A DNA stretch of 64,000 nt from Atrichornis clamosus (lineage: Eukaryota > Chordata > Aves > Passeriformes > Menuridae): positions 283,693-347,692 of the forward strand of contig WBMZ01003306.1 in assembly GCA_013400975.1 (NCBI GenBank), given 5' to 3'. This document shows, piece after piece, positions 13,047-24,880 of this stretch; the stretch's first letter is position 1; the number at the start of each line of letters is the position of its first letter. The notes under the pieces were generated by a model. It saw only the letters and a list, made by a program, of their open reading frames with translations, was not told the origin of the DNA and did not search any database. Both the position numbers and the translations under genes were made by a program.

Positions 13047-13080
13047 CACACATATATATACATATATATATACATACATA
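13014..13080. repeat. AT/CATA microsatellite
   Basis: The sequence alternates TA dinucleotides with interspersed tacata and cacata units over about 67 bases. The tract is imperfect and compound. Such loci are commonly length-variable between individuals. Confidence 0.95.
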
Positions 13081-16000
13081 AAAGCTCCAGTTATATTGTA
13101 CAATCTATAAAGAGATTGTATATTTGGCAGAAATAAAATGTAAAGCATTTGTCCCTATATTCCAAAGGGCCCTAGGGCTGCAGTTATCAACACTTTTAAC
13201 AGTTAAAGTGGTGTTCCAGGAGGTGCACTGTAAAGCAGAGCCAAACTCAATGACTATGCAATCCCATGTCTGTGGTGACTTTGATAAAGAAGGAAAAGTG
13301 GGGATCCTTGTTCCACAAGCAGGTTTGGATAGCTTAATCCTGGGAATCCTAGTGGTAAATGCAACATGGTTGGAGAAATTTAGAGTTGTATTAAAGCCTA
13401 GAGAGCATTCTCCATGGTGGTGGAACTAGTGGGACACAGGGAGGCTTGTATTTTGCAGAATCAATCCCTTATTTATTGTTCTAGCTAATAAAGAAAATGT
13501 TATGAGATAAACTTCATTTTCAAGACCAGTGAAATATGACCAGGACTGTTCACTTTGAGCGCAGTCTTTAAATTCCCAGAAGTATTTACCATGGTGTGGC
13601 CTGACCCCAAAATGAGTTGGGGAGCTGTTGTTCTTCAAACTGTGTGGAGACCCCCTGTGTAGAGTTCCTGTATGGTCTCTCCAATGTGGATCTCATTACC
13701 ACCTATCCATGGGACTCTGCAAAAATGTTTCCAGGCAAAACAGAATGCTAACATTTATTGGAGCAAGATACAGTTTTGCAGATCCCATCAGAAGTCTCTT
13801 TCCTTCAACCTTTATCAGAACTGGGGACTGACTCATTTCAGTACGTGAGCAGAGTCTACTCTGCATCTCACAGGCATTTAACCACTTTCCAGGACCCTCA
13901 CAACCCACAAAAGTAATTTCTGGGTAAACCCTAATCTAGATGCTTTGAAGAGGATGGGGGTTTTTCCCCAAAAAAACCATTGGTTATTCTACTCTACCTT
14001 TGTATTTCTCTTCCTTAGAAAAGTCTGTAACTTCAATATTTAAACTGAGGGTTTTAAGGATAAATTTACCTGAAGACCCTTCTACAGATACGAAGTCATT
14101 AGATTTTGTCCTTTGCTTCAGATTTTGCCAGGAAGCCACTTCTCCTTACAGTCATCTCCATTCAGGCAAAACCAAAAGTGTCACACAGGCATGTTCTGCA
14201 GCTGGATGAAGTGCTTGGACCAAATCTCATATTCAGTGATTACCTCATATCCCTCTGTTGACTTTAATGAATTTGATGTGCAAAGAAATGGAATTGATGG
14301 AAGGTCAACCTATGCTTTCAAGCCAAGACTACAGGCAAAAAAAATCCAAAGGACATTGATTTAATGTGTACTGATAAAGCAAATGTCTTGGTACCAAAAA
14401 TAAGTAGTGTGCTTGAATGAGCAAGATTAATAGGTTTATGTGTGCATGGTTCATTACAAACAACTGCACCTGATACTGGCAAAGCATGACTTGTAGGAAT
14501 AAGAAATCCAAATTCTGGTAAATAAACACCAATTTTGTTGCACTCAGTAATAGTGCAGCAAGCGCAAAGGAAGAAAAATGCTAATCCCTGAGATGTTCAA
14601 CACTAGTCCTGCTAAATTTCAAGCACTCTGATCCCACAAAATAGACAAATGAACTTGGTTGCAAGTCTCTGAGTAGTCACATGAAATTATTAGCTCCATT
14701 ACATTTCCTTCAAATGGATAACCATACCTAAACTTGGAGCTTCTTTACTGGCTGACACACTGCACCTAAGGGTCTACCCGTGGAGGTACTTAAGGACTTT
14801 CAGAATGCTGGTCACCTAATACAGGAAGGGAATATGCTCCTAATTCTGGGTCCTCACTCAAATGCCTGGATTTGGAGGGAAATAAAATCCAACTATTGCC
14901 TTTTCAGGAGGATATCGAAAGCCAACTACATGTCATCAAGAGGCCTCAAGGTGTCCAAAGTAGGTGTGGAAAGCACAATGACATATCACCAGTGTATGTG
15001 ACGTGCCCTTGAAGTTTCTCATCCAGAAACACGATCTGTTTCTGAAGTGGGGAATGGTGCTGGGAAGCCAGGCTGCAAAGCTACATGGCTAAAAGAAGCA
15101 GTTAAACTGCTGTGTTGACTGAAAGGCATTTGGGAAAGAATGAAATAGGGATGCCTGAGTGTTAAGTGGGAAGTTTTACAATTTCAAGAGGAATGAAAAT
15201 AGACTCTGTAAATCTCTCCACTGTGATGGCAACAAATGTAAGAGGAGGTCAGTTTTCTGGAAGATAGTAATTTGATAGTTGTTCTTGATCTGCATCGTCT
15301 CATTAGAACTTTACTTCCCCTTTACTTCCTGAAATGAGTGAAGTTAGTTTTTAAAATAGAAGATGGAAAAAAAAGCTCTGAAAATCTCATGTCACTTGGT
15401 TCTTTTCATTGGTAGATCTATTGTTCTATAATCAAACAGGAACAGAGGAAAAATCAAATGGAGAAGAGACTTTTGGAAGTATTCTGAATAAACTACTGCT
15501 CAAAAAAAAGCTAACGAAAAATTTCAGGATTTCTAACTTCAAAATCTTTGCTGGCAATGCCATAAACTGTGTTCTTTGATTTCGGTCACTGTGGTTAGTG
15601 TAGAAACTGAAGAAAGAGAGAGATTTTTAAAGCAACTCTTTGATTTTCCTGTATTTTTGCGCTCTTAGGTCTGCCTGGCTCCCACTGTAAATTGAGACCT
15701 CTCTAAAGTATGTTTTGTTAATGGGCCATGAGAAAGAAAATACAGATTTAGCATTCCCTACTCTGCCTGTGCCTTTTGTTCCCATTTTAGAGGACTGCCA
15801 TTTCATAGGGAACTGAGTGAAGAGCAGTAATAGGGTCATTCCCACAACCTGTGCTGATGGGGGAGGCTCCTTTGCCTGGTCCCACAGTACCTTTCATGCT
15901 GAGAGATAAAATGTAAACCTTTCTTACATCTTTTGCCATACTCAACAAGATAATACAAAGGACCCATACATTTAGGTTTCAAATAACTCTGTTTGCTAAT

Positions 16001-19000
16001 ACACAAGGCCCAGATGCATACAAACCTCTGCTGTTTGGAGAGAGCTGGAATCCATCCACATCTGCTGAACTTCAAATTGGCACTTTGCACATCTCTCAGA
16101 AAACCAATAAGAGGAACATAAAGAAATGAGTTGTATGTTCCAGATCAGAATTTCCCTGTAATTAGAAATATTTCAAGTCCTCTTCTTCTATTTCAGTAAT
16201 CTAAAGTGGAAAAACTCATCAAAAGCAAAAGGCAAGTGATTTTCAATCTTCATTTATCATTAGGAGCTCTGAGAGCATGACCATTAATTTTTCACCAAGT
16301 CTTTAATATCTTGTGATTTTTAACTCACTTTTGTATCTCGTTTTCAAATGATAGTGTTCAGTTCACTACTTAGGCATTGTTCTCAAACATGTTAATATAA
16401 ACCATATCCATACAATATTGAAGGATCTGACTTAAATTAAATCTACAGAAGAAGGGATATTCAAAGTTCTCTGATTTTTGAGTGTATCATTCATCTTCAT
16501 CTGTCAATGTTGCTCTGTACTGTAAGACTGTGCACCTGTCTTGTCCATTCTAAATTGCTTAGATATCCTTGAAAAGCCAAAAAAAAGATCAGAAGCAGTG
16601 AGCATTTTGTAATCAAATTCATGGATTTAAAAAAAGCTTTTAAATTCAGCTTTTAAAAAAAAGCAGAATTCATCTTTTGAAAAAAGCCGTCCTACTAATA
16701 TAGAAGTCTCTGCGCAGTCACCACAGAAAATTGAGCATCATGTGTGAAAGGTTATGGAAATGATGTTCTCATTAGTTACGCAAGTGTTGATCAAAACTAT
16801 TTTGACTTAATGGATGACTTTACTCCATGGATTTAAATGAAGGTGCAGCAAGGTCGAGCAGCTGCCCAACAAGAACTAGGTTCATCAAGTGTTAAGGGAG
16901 TCACTTTCACCAATTTTCCAGACTTTGCATTCTGCCATATCATTGCAGGGTGAGTAAAAATCTATAAGCAGCAGTAAATAATATAATAGAATATGAAAAA
17001 AGTAGGGGGAAGGTTAAGTGTAACCTTCCTGTGAGATGTTTTCCTGCTGTGTGTTGCCTTACCCTGCAGTTGGTTTGCCGCCCCAACAGTGTGTTGTAAG
17101 ACACACTATTTCAGCACATCTGTCAATTCTCCAACCAGTGATTGCTTGATGAACTCTACACATGCAACCTGGCTTCCACGTACATCTAAGAAGGCACAAT
17201 TGCATATGAACCTGAAATGTTGCTCATAGAGACTTTCAGTGGTATGGCACCTTCATAGACACAGTAAATCATCTGATATCTGTGCACCACTTGTGTAGGA
17301 ATTGGCTTCTGAGAATACTTTCAGAGTTTCAGTGTTTACTAGAGTTTCAGTTCTAAAATTTATCCCTGATCAGAAGTAGGTTGTACAGTGTCTGCTACTT
17401 AGAGTAATTGTGCACTCTATGTGCTCTGGAGAACATTTGCATGGTTTTGGTGTAGTTTAGAAACAGACTGGCAAAACAAAATATAATCCAACATAACTCA
17501 ACACTAGCAGCCTGGTTAAGTTTTAGAGCTTAAGTACTTATTCCACTTCTTAAAATGCAAATACTTGGCTCTCTTCACTATGCCTTCTCTCATGGAGAAA
17601 TGCTATCATGCATAGGTCATGCTACCTCAGCTCACAGTTACAGGAGCATGATTGGATATCCATCAACAATATCTTTAAAAACTTGATGTCTCTTAAGATC
17701 ACTTTTATATTAATGTCTAACAAATTATTATTTGTTATAGGGACTGTAATTATTAGAAATTTTATTGAGAGTTTTTTACTTTTTAGTTAATTTAAAGAGA
17801 AAGATAGAATTTTCTTGTTACTTTTGCAGCTGTAGCTCCATTGTTTTTAGTGTTCCAGGAGCCAGAGCAATTCAGATGATAATTGGACTTTTTTTCCATA
17901 AGTTCATCAGGAAGTTAATATAAAATTTCACTTCCATTTCCCTTATTCCCAAATAAGCTGTCATGAGAAAATACATTCAGAGCAACACCATTTGGTCATG
18001 GCATATCTTAGTATGCTTATATCTTCCAAAAGCTTGGAATTCAAGTGAAAAATAGTCAGTAACTGCAGGTGACTTTTTTTTACTATTCCCCAGTATGTCA
18101 CTGTTCTGCCCTGGACACTGGTGAGTTTTTAATATTCTGGTCTGGACACCTGCAGCTATTCTCCCTGTTAACAACTTCCGAGACTCCAAACCCTCAGCAA
18201 GCACAAATGTCTGCCTGCAGAGCTGTGTCCTTGCTGCCCAGCTGGGGAAAGCTCTACTTGACTTTACCATCTGCCTCCCTCCAGTACTTCCAAGAACACC
18301 GTGCAGTGGGGTAGGGTGCTCTTCTGGGAAGAGTTAGCACAAAACACAAGGAACCTGAAAAGAATGAACTCACTCTGTGGTTGGGGGGAGTGTGTGTGCA
18401 TGAAATTCAAAACAAATGTGTTACAGAATTAAGAGTGGTTTGCAGGGAGACCTCCTGTGTTAAGATTGTAAGCTGATCATGTTCTGCAAACAGAAAGAGA
18501 TGAAAAATTAGTGTTGTGGGCCCTGCAAATTTGCAGTCACCTGGAACTTGGGCACATGTGAAGCTCCTGACACATAAGCAGCCACGTTGGAGTTGGTGCC
18601 CACAATTAAGCCTCTTCCTGAATTAGGATCTGATTAGGAATTACTGGGTTAGTTCTAATTCTTGCCACACAGGACTGCTTTTAATGCTTAATTAATGTTT
18701 AAAAGGTGCACTGAGATCTTCCAACATGTATGGCACTATTGAAGTGTTAAGCGTTGTTACAACTCACGCTTGCAAAAGCAGCTGAAGATGAATTTACTTT
18801 TTGTGACAGGCAGTAATGGCTCACTTGGAACAGTTACACATTCTATTGGGTAAATAACAGGAGTGTTACAAATTGTAGCAGTGTTGTGTTTACATAATAG
18901 ACAGTAACCACTCCAGAGGTACCATAACAGTCAGCTTATAACAGGCATTTTGAAAATTATGTAAATACATCTATATGTGAGGAAGCAAGATGGCTGTAGG

Positions 19001-19408
19001 AGATAGAAAGCTGGCAGTTACTAGTAAATACCGCATGTTTTCAATGTTTTCAACACTCTAATCTTTTTATGCAAACATGTCCATCCAGTAACTTAACATA
19101 ATAACAGAGCAGAAAAGGGGTTGAATTCCACAGGCTGTCATGAATGTATACACCAGTGCCCTTAGATGTGCCGTAGATGGACTAAACTGTGGTCTGCTGA
19201 GCCTGCGAGTCAGCCAGTGCTGCTAAAAGCTTTCAGGCATGTTTGTACCCCAGGACAAGTCCCTCCATCTCATCCTCCTTTTGGCTGCGTACCTTCACGT
19301 GAACTTCTGCCCACGCTTTAAGAAATGCAGCCACTTCATTTCTGCCAAGCACGTTGCCCGTCCTCCGACTTCACTGTGCATCAGGAAAGAAAGTCCTCCC
19401 AGCTTTTT
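13081..19408. other. Noncoding DNA, no gene seen
   Basis: No gene is supported. The longest frames are a 101-codon plus frame at 13.1-13.4 kb and a 97-codon minus frame at 18.0-18.3 kb, each overlapped by other frames. The part around 18.6-18.9 kb is rich in TAAT and TTAAT motifs (for example cttaattaatg) and reads like a possible conserved noncoding element. That cannot be established without an alignment. Confidence 0.5.
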
Positions 19409-19426
19409 TCTCTCTCTCTCTCTCTA
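19409..19426. repeat. (TC)n microsatellite
   Basis: About eight TC dinucleotides follow a short T run and end in an AG. On the plus strand this mimics a strong splice acceptor tract, but no coding-like exon follows it. Confidence 0.9.
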
Positions 19427-20084
19427 GCAGTTACTTGTTTGCTTCTTGCCTTAATTTCTAATATTCTGGACAGAAAAGTTCTGGTGAGGAATGCTGCTTT
19501 ATGAAACAGTACGAAACCGTGTCTTCCACATACCATAACCACGCTGTTAATGGTTGTACTCACTACGTGTGAGAAGAAATAACACTGTAGTATTAACTGT
19601 AAAAATGAAACCAAATTCTTGACTAGAGCTAATTTGTGGGTGTTTGTGAAACTCTTTTTCAACAAGTTTTGGAAGGGCATATTTTGATCAAAATAATTAA
19701 TGTCACAAAAGGAAAAGAAGAGGGACCATATGAAAAAGGCTTAATTTTAATTGAAAAAAATGTAGTAGGTAAATCATTATACTACTATTTTTTCTCCAGA
19801 ATATCCTGTCCAAAATGGTCATATCTATCTGTGTTATTCCATAGCTCTAATGATACACCTACTGTTATGTATTTCATGTCAAATATTTCCCCACAATTCT
19901 TCCACCATTTTAAGAAAAATACCTGTATCTCTCTCTTTGATTTCCTTGTCTGTTAAAAAAAAAAAATTCTCTAAAATTTTTAAGTATTAAAGATAAGCTA
20001 AGAACACTTTAAAACTTATTTTGGTATTGAAACTATTTTTAGCACCCTAAAATAACAAGCCTAAAGACAGGAAAATTTGTCAGC

Positions 20085-20117
20085 AATCCTGTGCGAATCC
20101 TGTGTTAATCCTGTGCT
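20085..20117. repeat. Three tandem copies of an 11-bp unit
   Basis: aatcctgtgcg, aatcctgtgtt and aatcctgtgct follow one another directly at 20085, 20096 and 20107. They share the first nine bases and differ only in the last two. This is a minor local slippage product. Confidence 0.9.
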
Positions 20118-20147
20118 GCAATGGCTGTATGACAGTCCAGGAGACTT

Positions 20148-20534
20148 GTGTTCTCAGTAAGAATCGTACGCACTTTTCCATATTCATCTGGCATCTGTTT
20201 CTTTGTAAGTGTGTGCAATTTGAACCCCCACGATGTGTTTTCCTCTGGGGCAAGCCACATGAATTCCAGAAATCAAGCTGCCTTTTCGGATCTAAGCAGC
20301 ACTCTGCAGGAACACAGCCTGGTGTTGTTGGGTCTCTTGGTGTGTGCCAACCTTTCAGCCAAGCTCCTGCTGTGGGGGCACAGCAAAAAGCCGTGTCACC
20401 TGTGGAAGAGTTCTCTGGTCCTCCTTGCCCTGGCTGACACAGAGAATGTGATTCCTCCCATTAGGTTATCTGAGGTGACACCTGAAGAGGAAGAAATCTG
20501 GTGGAGCTGGAGTAAGGCATTTTTGGAGGTGTAG
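20148..20534 (+). other. Open reading frame of 128 codons, probably noncoding
   Basis: This is the longest plus-strand frame in the left 30 kb. Its middle is hydrophobic (LVLLGLLVCANLSAKLLLW) and its end is acidic (TPEEEEIWW). A second frame is open over most of the same span, which argues for GC-driven lack of stops. I recognise no domain and see no promoter or splice context. A small gene or an exon of an unknown transcript cannot be excluded. Confidence 0.12.
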
Positions 20535-23500
20535 TCCATGGACAAACTGGGATCAGTTTATCAATTTTTTTTTCTTTTTTTGGCAGTAAAAATGAAAAAT
20601 TTTCTTAGGGAGATTGGACTGGGAAGTGCCTCGTTCTCCAAAAACTCTTGTGCATCCAGTTAATTCTTTAGCCATCTCCCTTTACCAGAGGATGAACCTA
20701 GACTGCAGCTTTAACACACTCTCGCAGTTTTAGTCTCAGGGTATGCTCTGTGCTCCCCCACCTCTGCTGTGCAGCTCTCAAGACTATTCCACTGCATCTG
20801 TAGCAGGAAGCCAGAAAAACTCTGGAACAAAATGGTCTGGGCACGGGTTTGGTGTCAAAGCTGAGCAAGCAGAGAAAATACGGCTTTCCATGTTCCTAAC
20901 AAGGATTATTCAGATTTAGACTAAAACTAACTGCAGAAGTTTGATTTCTTTTTCAACCTATTGGCCTTCAGTAGTGTCTAGGAGCTAACAAAATGTCTAT
21001 TATTACCTACTTCAGTTGCCCATTTTAAAATCTGATATAATACTTTGATCCAAATTTATCCATGATTTTTATAAAGATTTTTCTTCCTTGAGAATTCTAT
21101 TACCAATCTACAAGTAATATGTCAGCGTTAGAGTAGGTGGCAGGTCTAGAGCTTTACAGTCAATTAGATGAAGCCCAGGGGAGGTGGGGAGTCAGGATTT
21201 CATTCTTATCTCCGTGTACAGCAACTGGGTTAAGATGAGGACATGCTCATAAGATTGATTTTCTTTTCCTGTAAATACAATGGAGGGATGAGTCTTTACA
21301 ACTACAGAAAAACACACCCTGCCATAACAGGATCCCCACCCTGTCTCTGCTCAGTCCTTTCGAAAAAAGTCCTGTGCTGTGGGCAATACAGAGTAGTTTT
21401 AGATAAAGCAAACTGAAAGGTAAGGTGGGTGGGGGGCAGGGGTGTCCTCTGACTTGCGATGCTGTCCGGTCTAGTTTTCTAGGGAAATATCTAGGAACCA
21501 CATCTCATCTTATCCCAGAAATTGCTAAAAGCTCCGTGTCTCATCAATATTCAGTCTAGCTGTGGGACTGGGACAGTTTCGCTTTTCATTTGGAATGGTT
21601 CTATCTCTTCTCAGAAACATGACTTTAACTGAAATGTGGTATTTACAGTATATCCTTTTCTCATTTATTTTGCAACATCAGCCATCGTTTAAAAAAAAAG
21701 AGATTTACAGGAAATATTAGGGGGAAAGGCAAAAGTACAAGAATTTCTGACAGCAAGACGCTGGCAAAGCGAGATACCCACAGACCAAAAAGGAAAAGAG
21801 ACATTACCAAGCAAACCCAGCTGAAAGGGACTGACATTATTCTTTCTAAAGTTAAAATGTCATGGCAGTAGAAAGGAATGATATGTATAGCATGATATTT
21901 TAACTGGGCTGATTTATGATAAACTCACAAGAGTTGCACAGAAACAACCCCAGTGACAGATTAATTTTAATCAAGGTTAAAGTAGATCTCTCTTTTTCCC
22001 CTCTTTAACCTAAATGCATTTCATTAGCCTAAAGAGTGACTTTTGTTTTCTCTTTCTTAATCAAGCAGCAAGAGAAGTTGGATAGGGGAAAAAAAAAATC
22101 TAATTTATAAAGTAGTACAAGTTCCTAAAATTTGGATTTTGGACAACATATTTGGAAAATTAATTGGGGGACAAACTTCTAGAGTTTTTTTCTTGCAGGT
22201 CCTTTAAGGTCCAACTCACTAGTTCCAATTAAGCTGTAAGAAAAAACAGTTTCTCATGACCAGAGAGTCTCAATATCCAGTGAGGAGTGGGACTGACTAG
22301 TGCATATTGTCTAAACGCTTCCTCTGAATAACAAAAAACCCAATTTCTCTTTGTTCTCTTCCAAATGTCCTTTTTGTCATGGTGACTTGGTTGTAGCCCA
22401 AATTTTGCTTGTAGCATTTTTGGTTGGGAGTTTCAAAATGCTTAGGCAAGTCTAATACTTCTTGCTACTGCAATGCAGTGTTAACTGGGAATCGTAACAA
22501 TTTTTATTAGCTTAAAAAATCTGGTCTTTTATTTTTCCATCGGTTATTAATTTCTTTTAAGAGATTTCATTTTTTGAGGTGTGAAAAAGGCAAACAGATT
22601 TTATAGGCTTTTTTTTTCCCCTGCAAAACCTGATTAAAAAACATCTTTCTGCGCAGAATACACTCAGCCTTTGACACTGTGGGTGCGGAACTCTTCTGAA
22701 TCATGATGTAACAAGAGATAGATTTAGTACATAATTCACATTTTAGTATGGGACATATTTTTCTTTCCAAGCTACTTGGAAAGCTTCTTATGGCTTCTAA
22801 TAATTTTGGTGGCAGCATTTTTCACCAAAAGAAATATATGCAGTACATGCATAGCTATATGTGCATGTGTATGTATATGTTAGAGGTCATGGTGCTTTAT
22901 GCTATCTAAAGGAACTGATGTCTGCCTTGTAAAATCTAAAAAGAAGGTAAGTTAGCTCTTGTGACACCGAGGGGGAGTTGGCAGCTCAATAGCTAAGTAC
23001 TTCCTTGCCTGCCAACCTGTACAAGGGCAGCAGGGCTGGTGTGCTATGAGACTGAGTAGGACCCTGTGGTGGTGCTCCTTAGTTCCTAAGGCATCTTCAC
23101 CTTCATTCCCTTTACTTATTTCTGTGTTGAATATGACAATTTCAAGTTTGGATATGTTGTCATCTTCCTTTCAATTCTTAGAGGAATTTAAATAAGTGCC
23201 TTTTGAAGAAGCTCTTTGGCCTGGCTACAGGAATTGTTCCTTAGAGGAAGACAGCCAGTAAAATACCCTAGAAACAAAAGAAGAAAATGAGAAAAACAGC
23301 CCTGATGGGAATGATTTACAGGCAATCTTGGTGAGATTAGCACATGAATTAAAAACCAAGGCTACAAAAGGAGGCAATGCAGAATTGAGATACTGATCTC
23401 TCTGCAAGAGACATAGTCCCAGAATTTGGGTCAGCTCAACTGAGCAGCAATGAACAAACAAACAAGAGCCAACAGAGCTTACAATAGTTCAGATCATAAA

Positions 23501-24799
23501 AAACCTAAAATGATTCTGAAAGTCATATTAATACTAAGCCAACAGGAGAAACAACAAAACTTTTGAATAAGCTACAGCACACCTCATAAGAAAATTGCCT
23601 TGTGCACCGCTGAAGATCCAACATGAATACACATTATGTTATCAGATTTCCTTAGCACTAGCTGACCATGTCTTGGTATTTGGCAAACTACCTTACATAC
23701 TGGGCCTTATATCTGTTGGGTTCTTTCTGGTAGTCAATACCTGTGTTTGCTTGCCATCCTCATCCCTTCCTGAGATACTTGGCCTCCAAATCCACTCAAG
23801 TTTGCTCTTACAAGGTGGTTTGCAGTCTTCCACTGATGTTTTTGGCTTTAATTTTTTATTTGGTCAAACTAAAATTTTTAAGAATAATGTGTCATTTATG
23901 ACAAAATTTTAATTGGAAAATGTTTTTCAGTTCCAGCAACTTGTGATACTAGTATGAGAATAACATTGTTTCAGGCTAGGTTTCAGTACCTCCTATTTGA
24001 AAGAGATCACAGGTTTTCCAGATTTAAGACATGGTGACGGTTTTGGTTTCCTGATCTGTTAAAAGAATCTGAGAGTGGCATAGGACTAACAGGGAACTTA
24101 CTTCAGGCCTCTTGGTGTAAACTGTGAACACGACTGAACTAATATTAACAAAATGCAGTCAAGTCATCCAAAGCAGTATTTGGCGCAGCACCATGATGGA
24201 CATTTCTGAGCTACCTTTTTCTCTTCCAGATCTGGGCACCCTGCACTGCTGTTATACAGCAAACACATGACAAGTTCAGGCTTTGTAGATTCTGCCGAGG
24301 TCCAGGTCTGTTATGTTCCTGATCAGAGTTGTTTTCACACTAATAATCACCGCCCACTGGTTACTGCTGGAGCCAACTCTTGAGCAGTTCTAGTAGGTTG
24401 CCCAGGCCCTATTCATAATCACGTAGGCAAACGCTCCTTAGTTCAGTAAAAATAAAACTGATCCCCAATTTACAATCAGCACAGCCATTTCATATTTTAA
24501 GAACAGATTGTTCGGTGCAGCAAGTGCTATTTATGATGGAGGCATTTCCCACACTACTAGCCAGGATCTTTTAATTAGACCCCAGGGATTGTTGCTCCCT
24601 GGCCTGCTTTTCTAGCTCAAGGATATGGTGAAGTTCAGCCTGAGAAACCTATGTGGCACCTCACATTCATGGCAGACTTGAAAGCCTCACTTTCAGGGCC
24701 AAAACCTGCACTGTCCTCTGGTCAGTTCTGACTCTCAGCATGCTAGAGCTGGATCACAGTTGTGACGTAAGGCATAAAGGGACATAAAATCCAGCTTAT

Positions 24800-24880
24800 T
24801 CTGGTTGGGTTGGAAGGGACCTTAAAGAACATCTGGCTCCAACCTGCCTGCCATGGGTAGGGAAATCTCTTCCGTGTAGT
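24800..24880 (-). mobile_element. CR1 LINE fragment, short 3' piece
   Basis: The plus strand shows ggttgggttggaagggacct, then taaagaacatctggctccaa, then ctgccatgggtaggg, which is the reverse complement of the CR1 3' region. After about 24855 similarity decays (a degenerate 'cactagacc' block). The terminal octamer repeat is missing or unrecognisable on the left. It is a short, old, noncoding relic. Confidence 0.9.

Larger units (their letters stand above)
19427..24799. other. Noncoding DNA with one stop-poor patch
   Basis: The clearest structure is an 11-bp triple repeat at 20085-20117. A GC-richer stop-poor patch at 20102-20534 has two overlapping plus-strand frames of 111 and 128 codons. 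Neither resembles a protein I know, and no convincing splice pair bounds them. The rest of the stretch shows nothing I can name. Confidence 0.5.

Noticed and set aside
19404..19428. Ideal-looking splice acceptor tttttctctctctctctctag
   Set aside because: It is a TC microsatellite ending in AG, and the downstream sequence has no exon-like frame with a donor.
22190..22235. CR1-like words tcctttaaggtcc and ctagttccaa
   Set aside because: The words are short and not in a consistent CR1 order or orientation, and no diagnostic ccatgggcaggg block is present.
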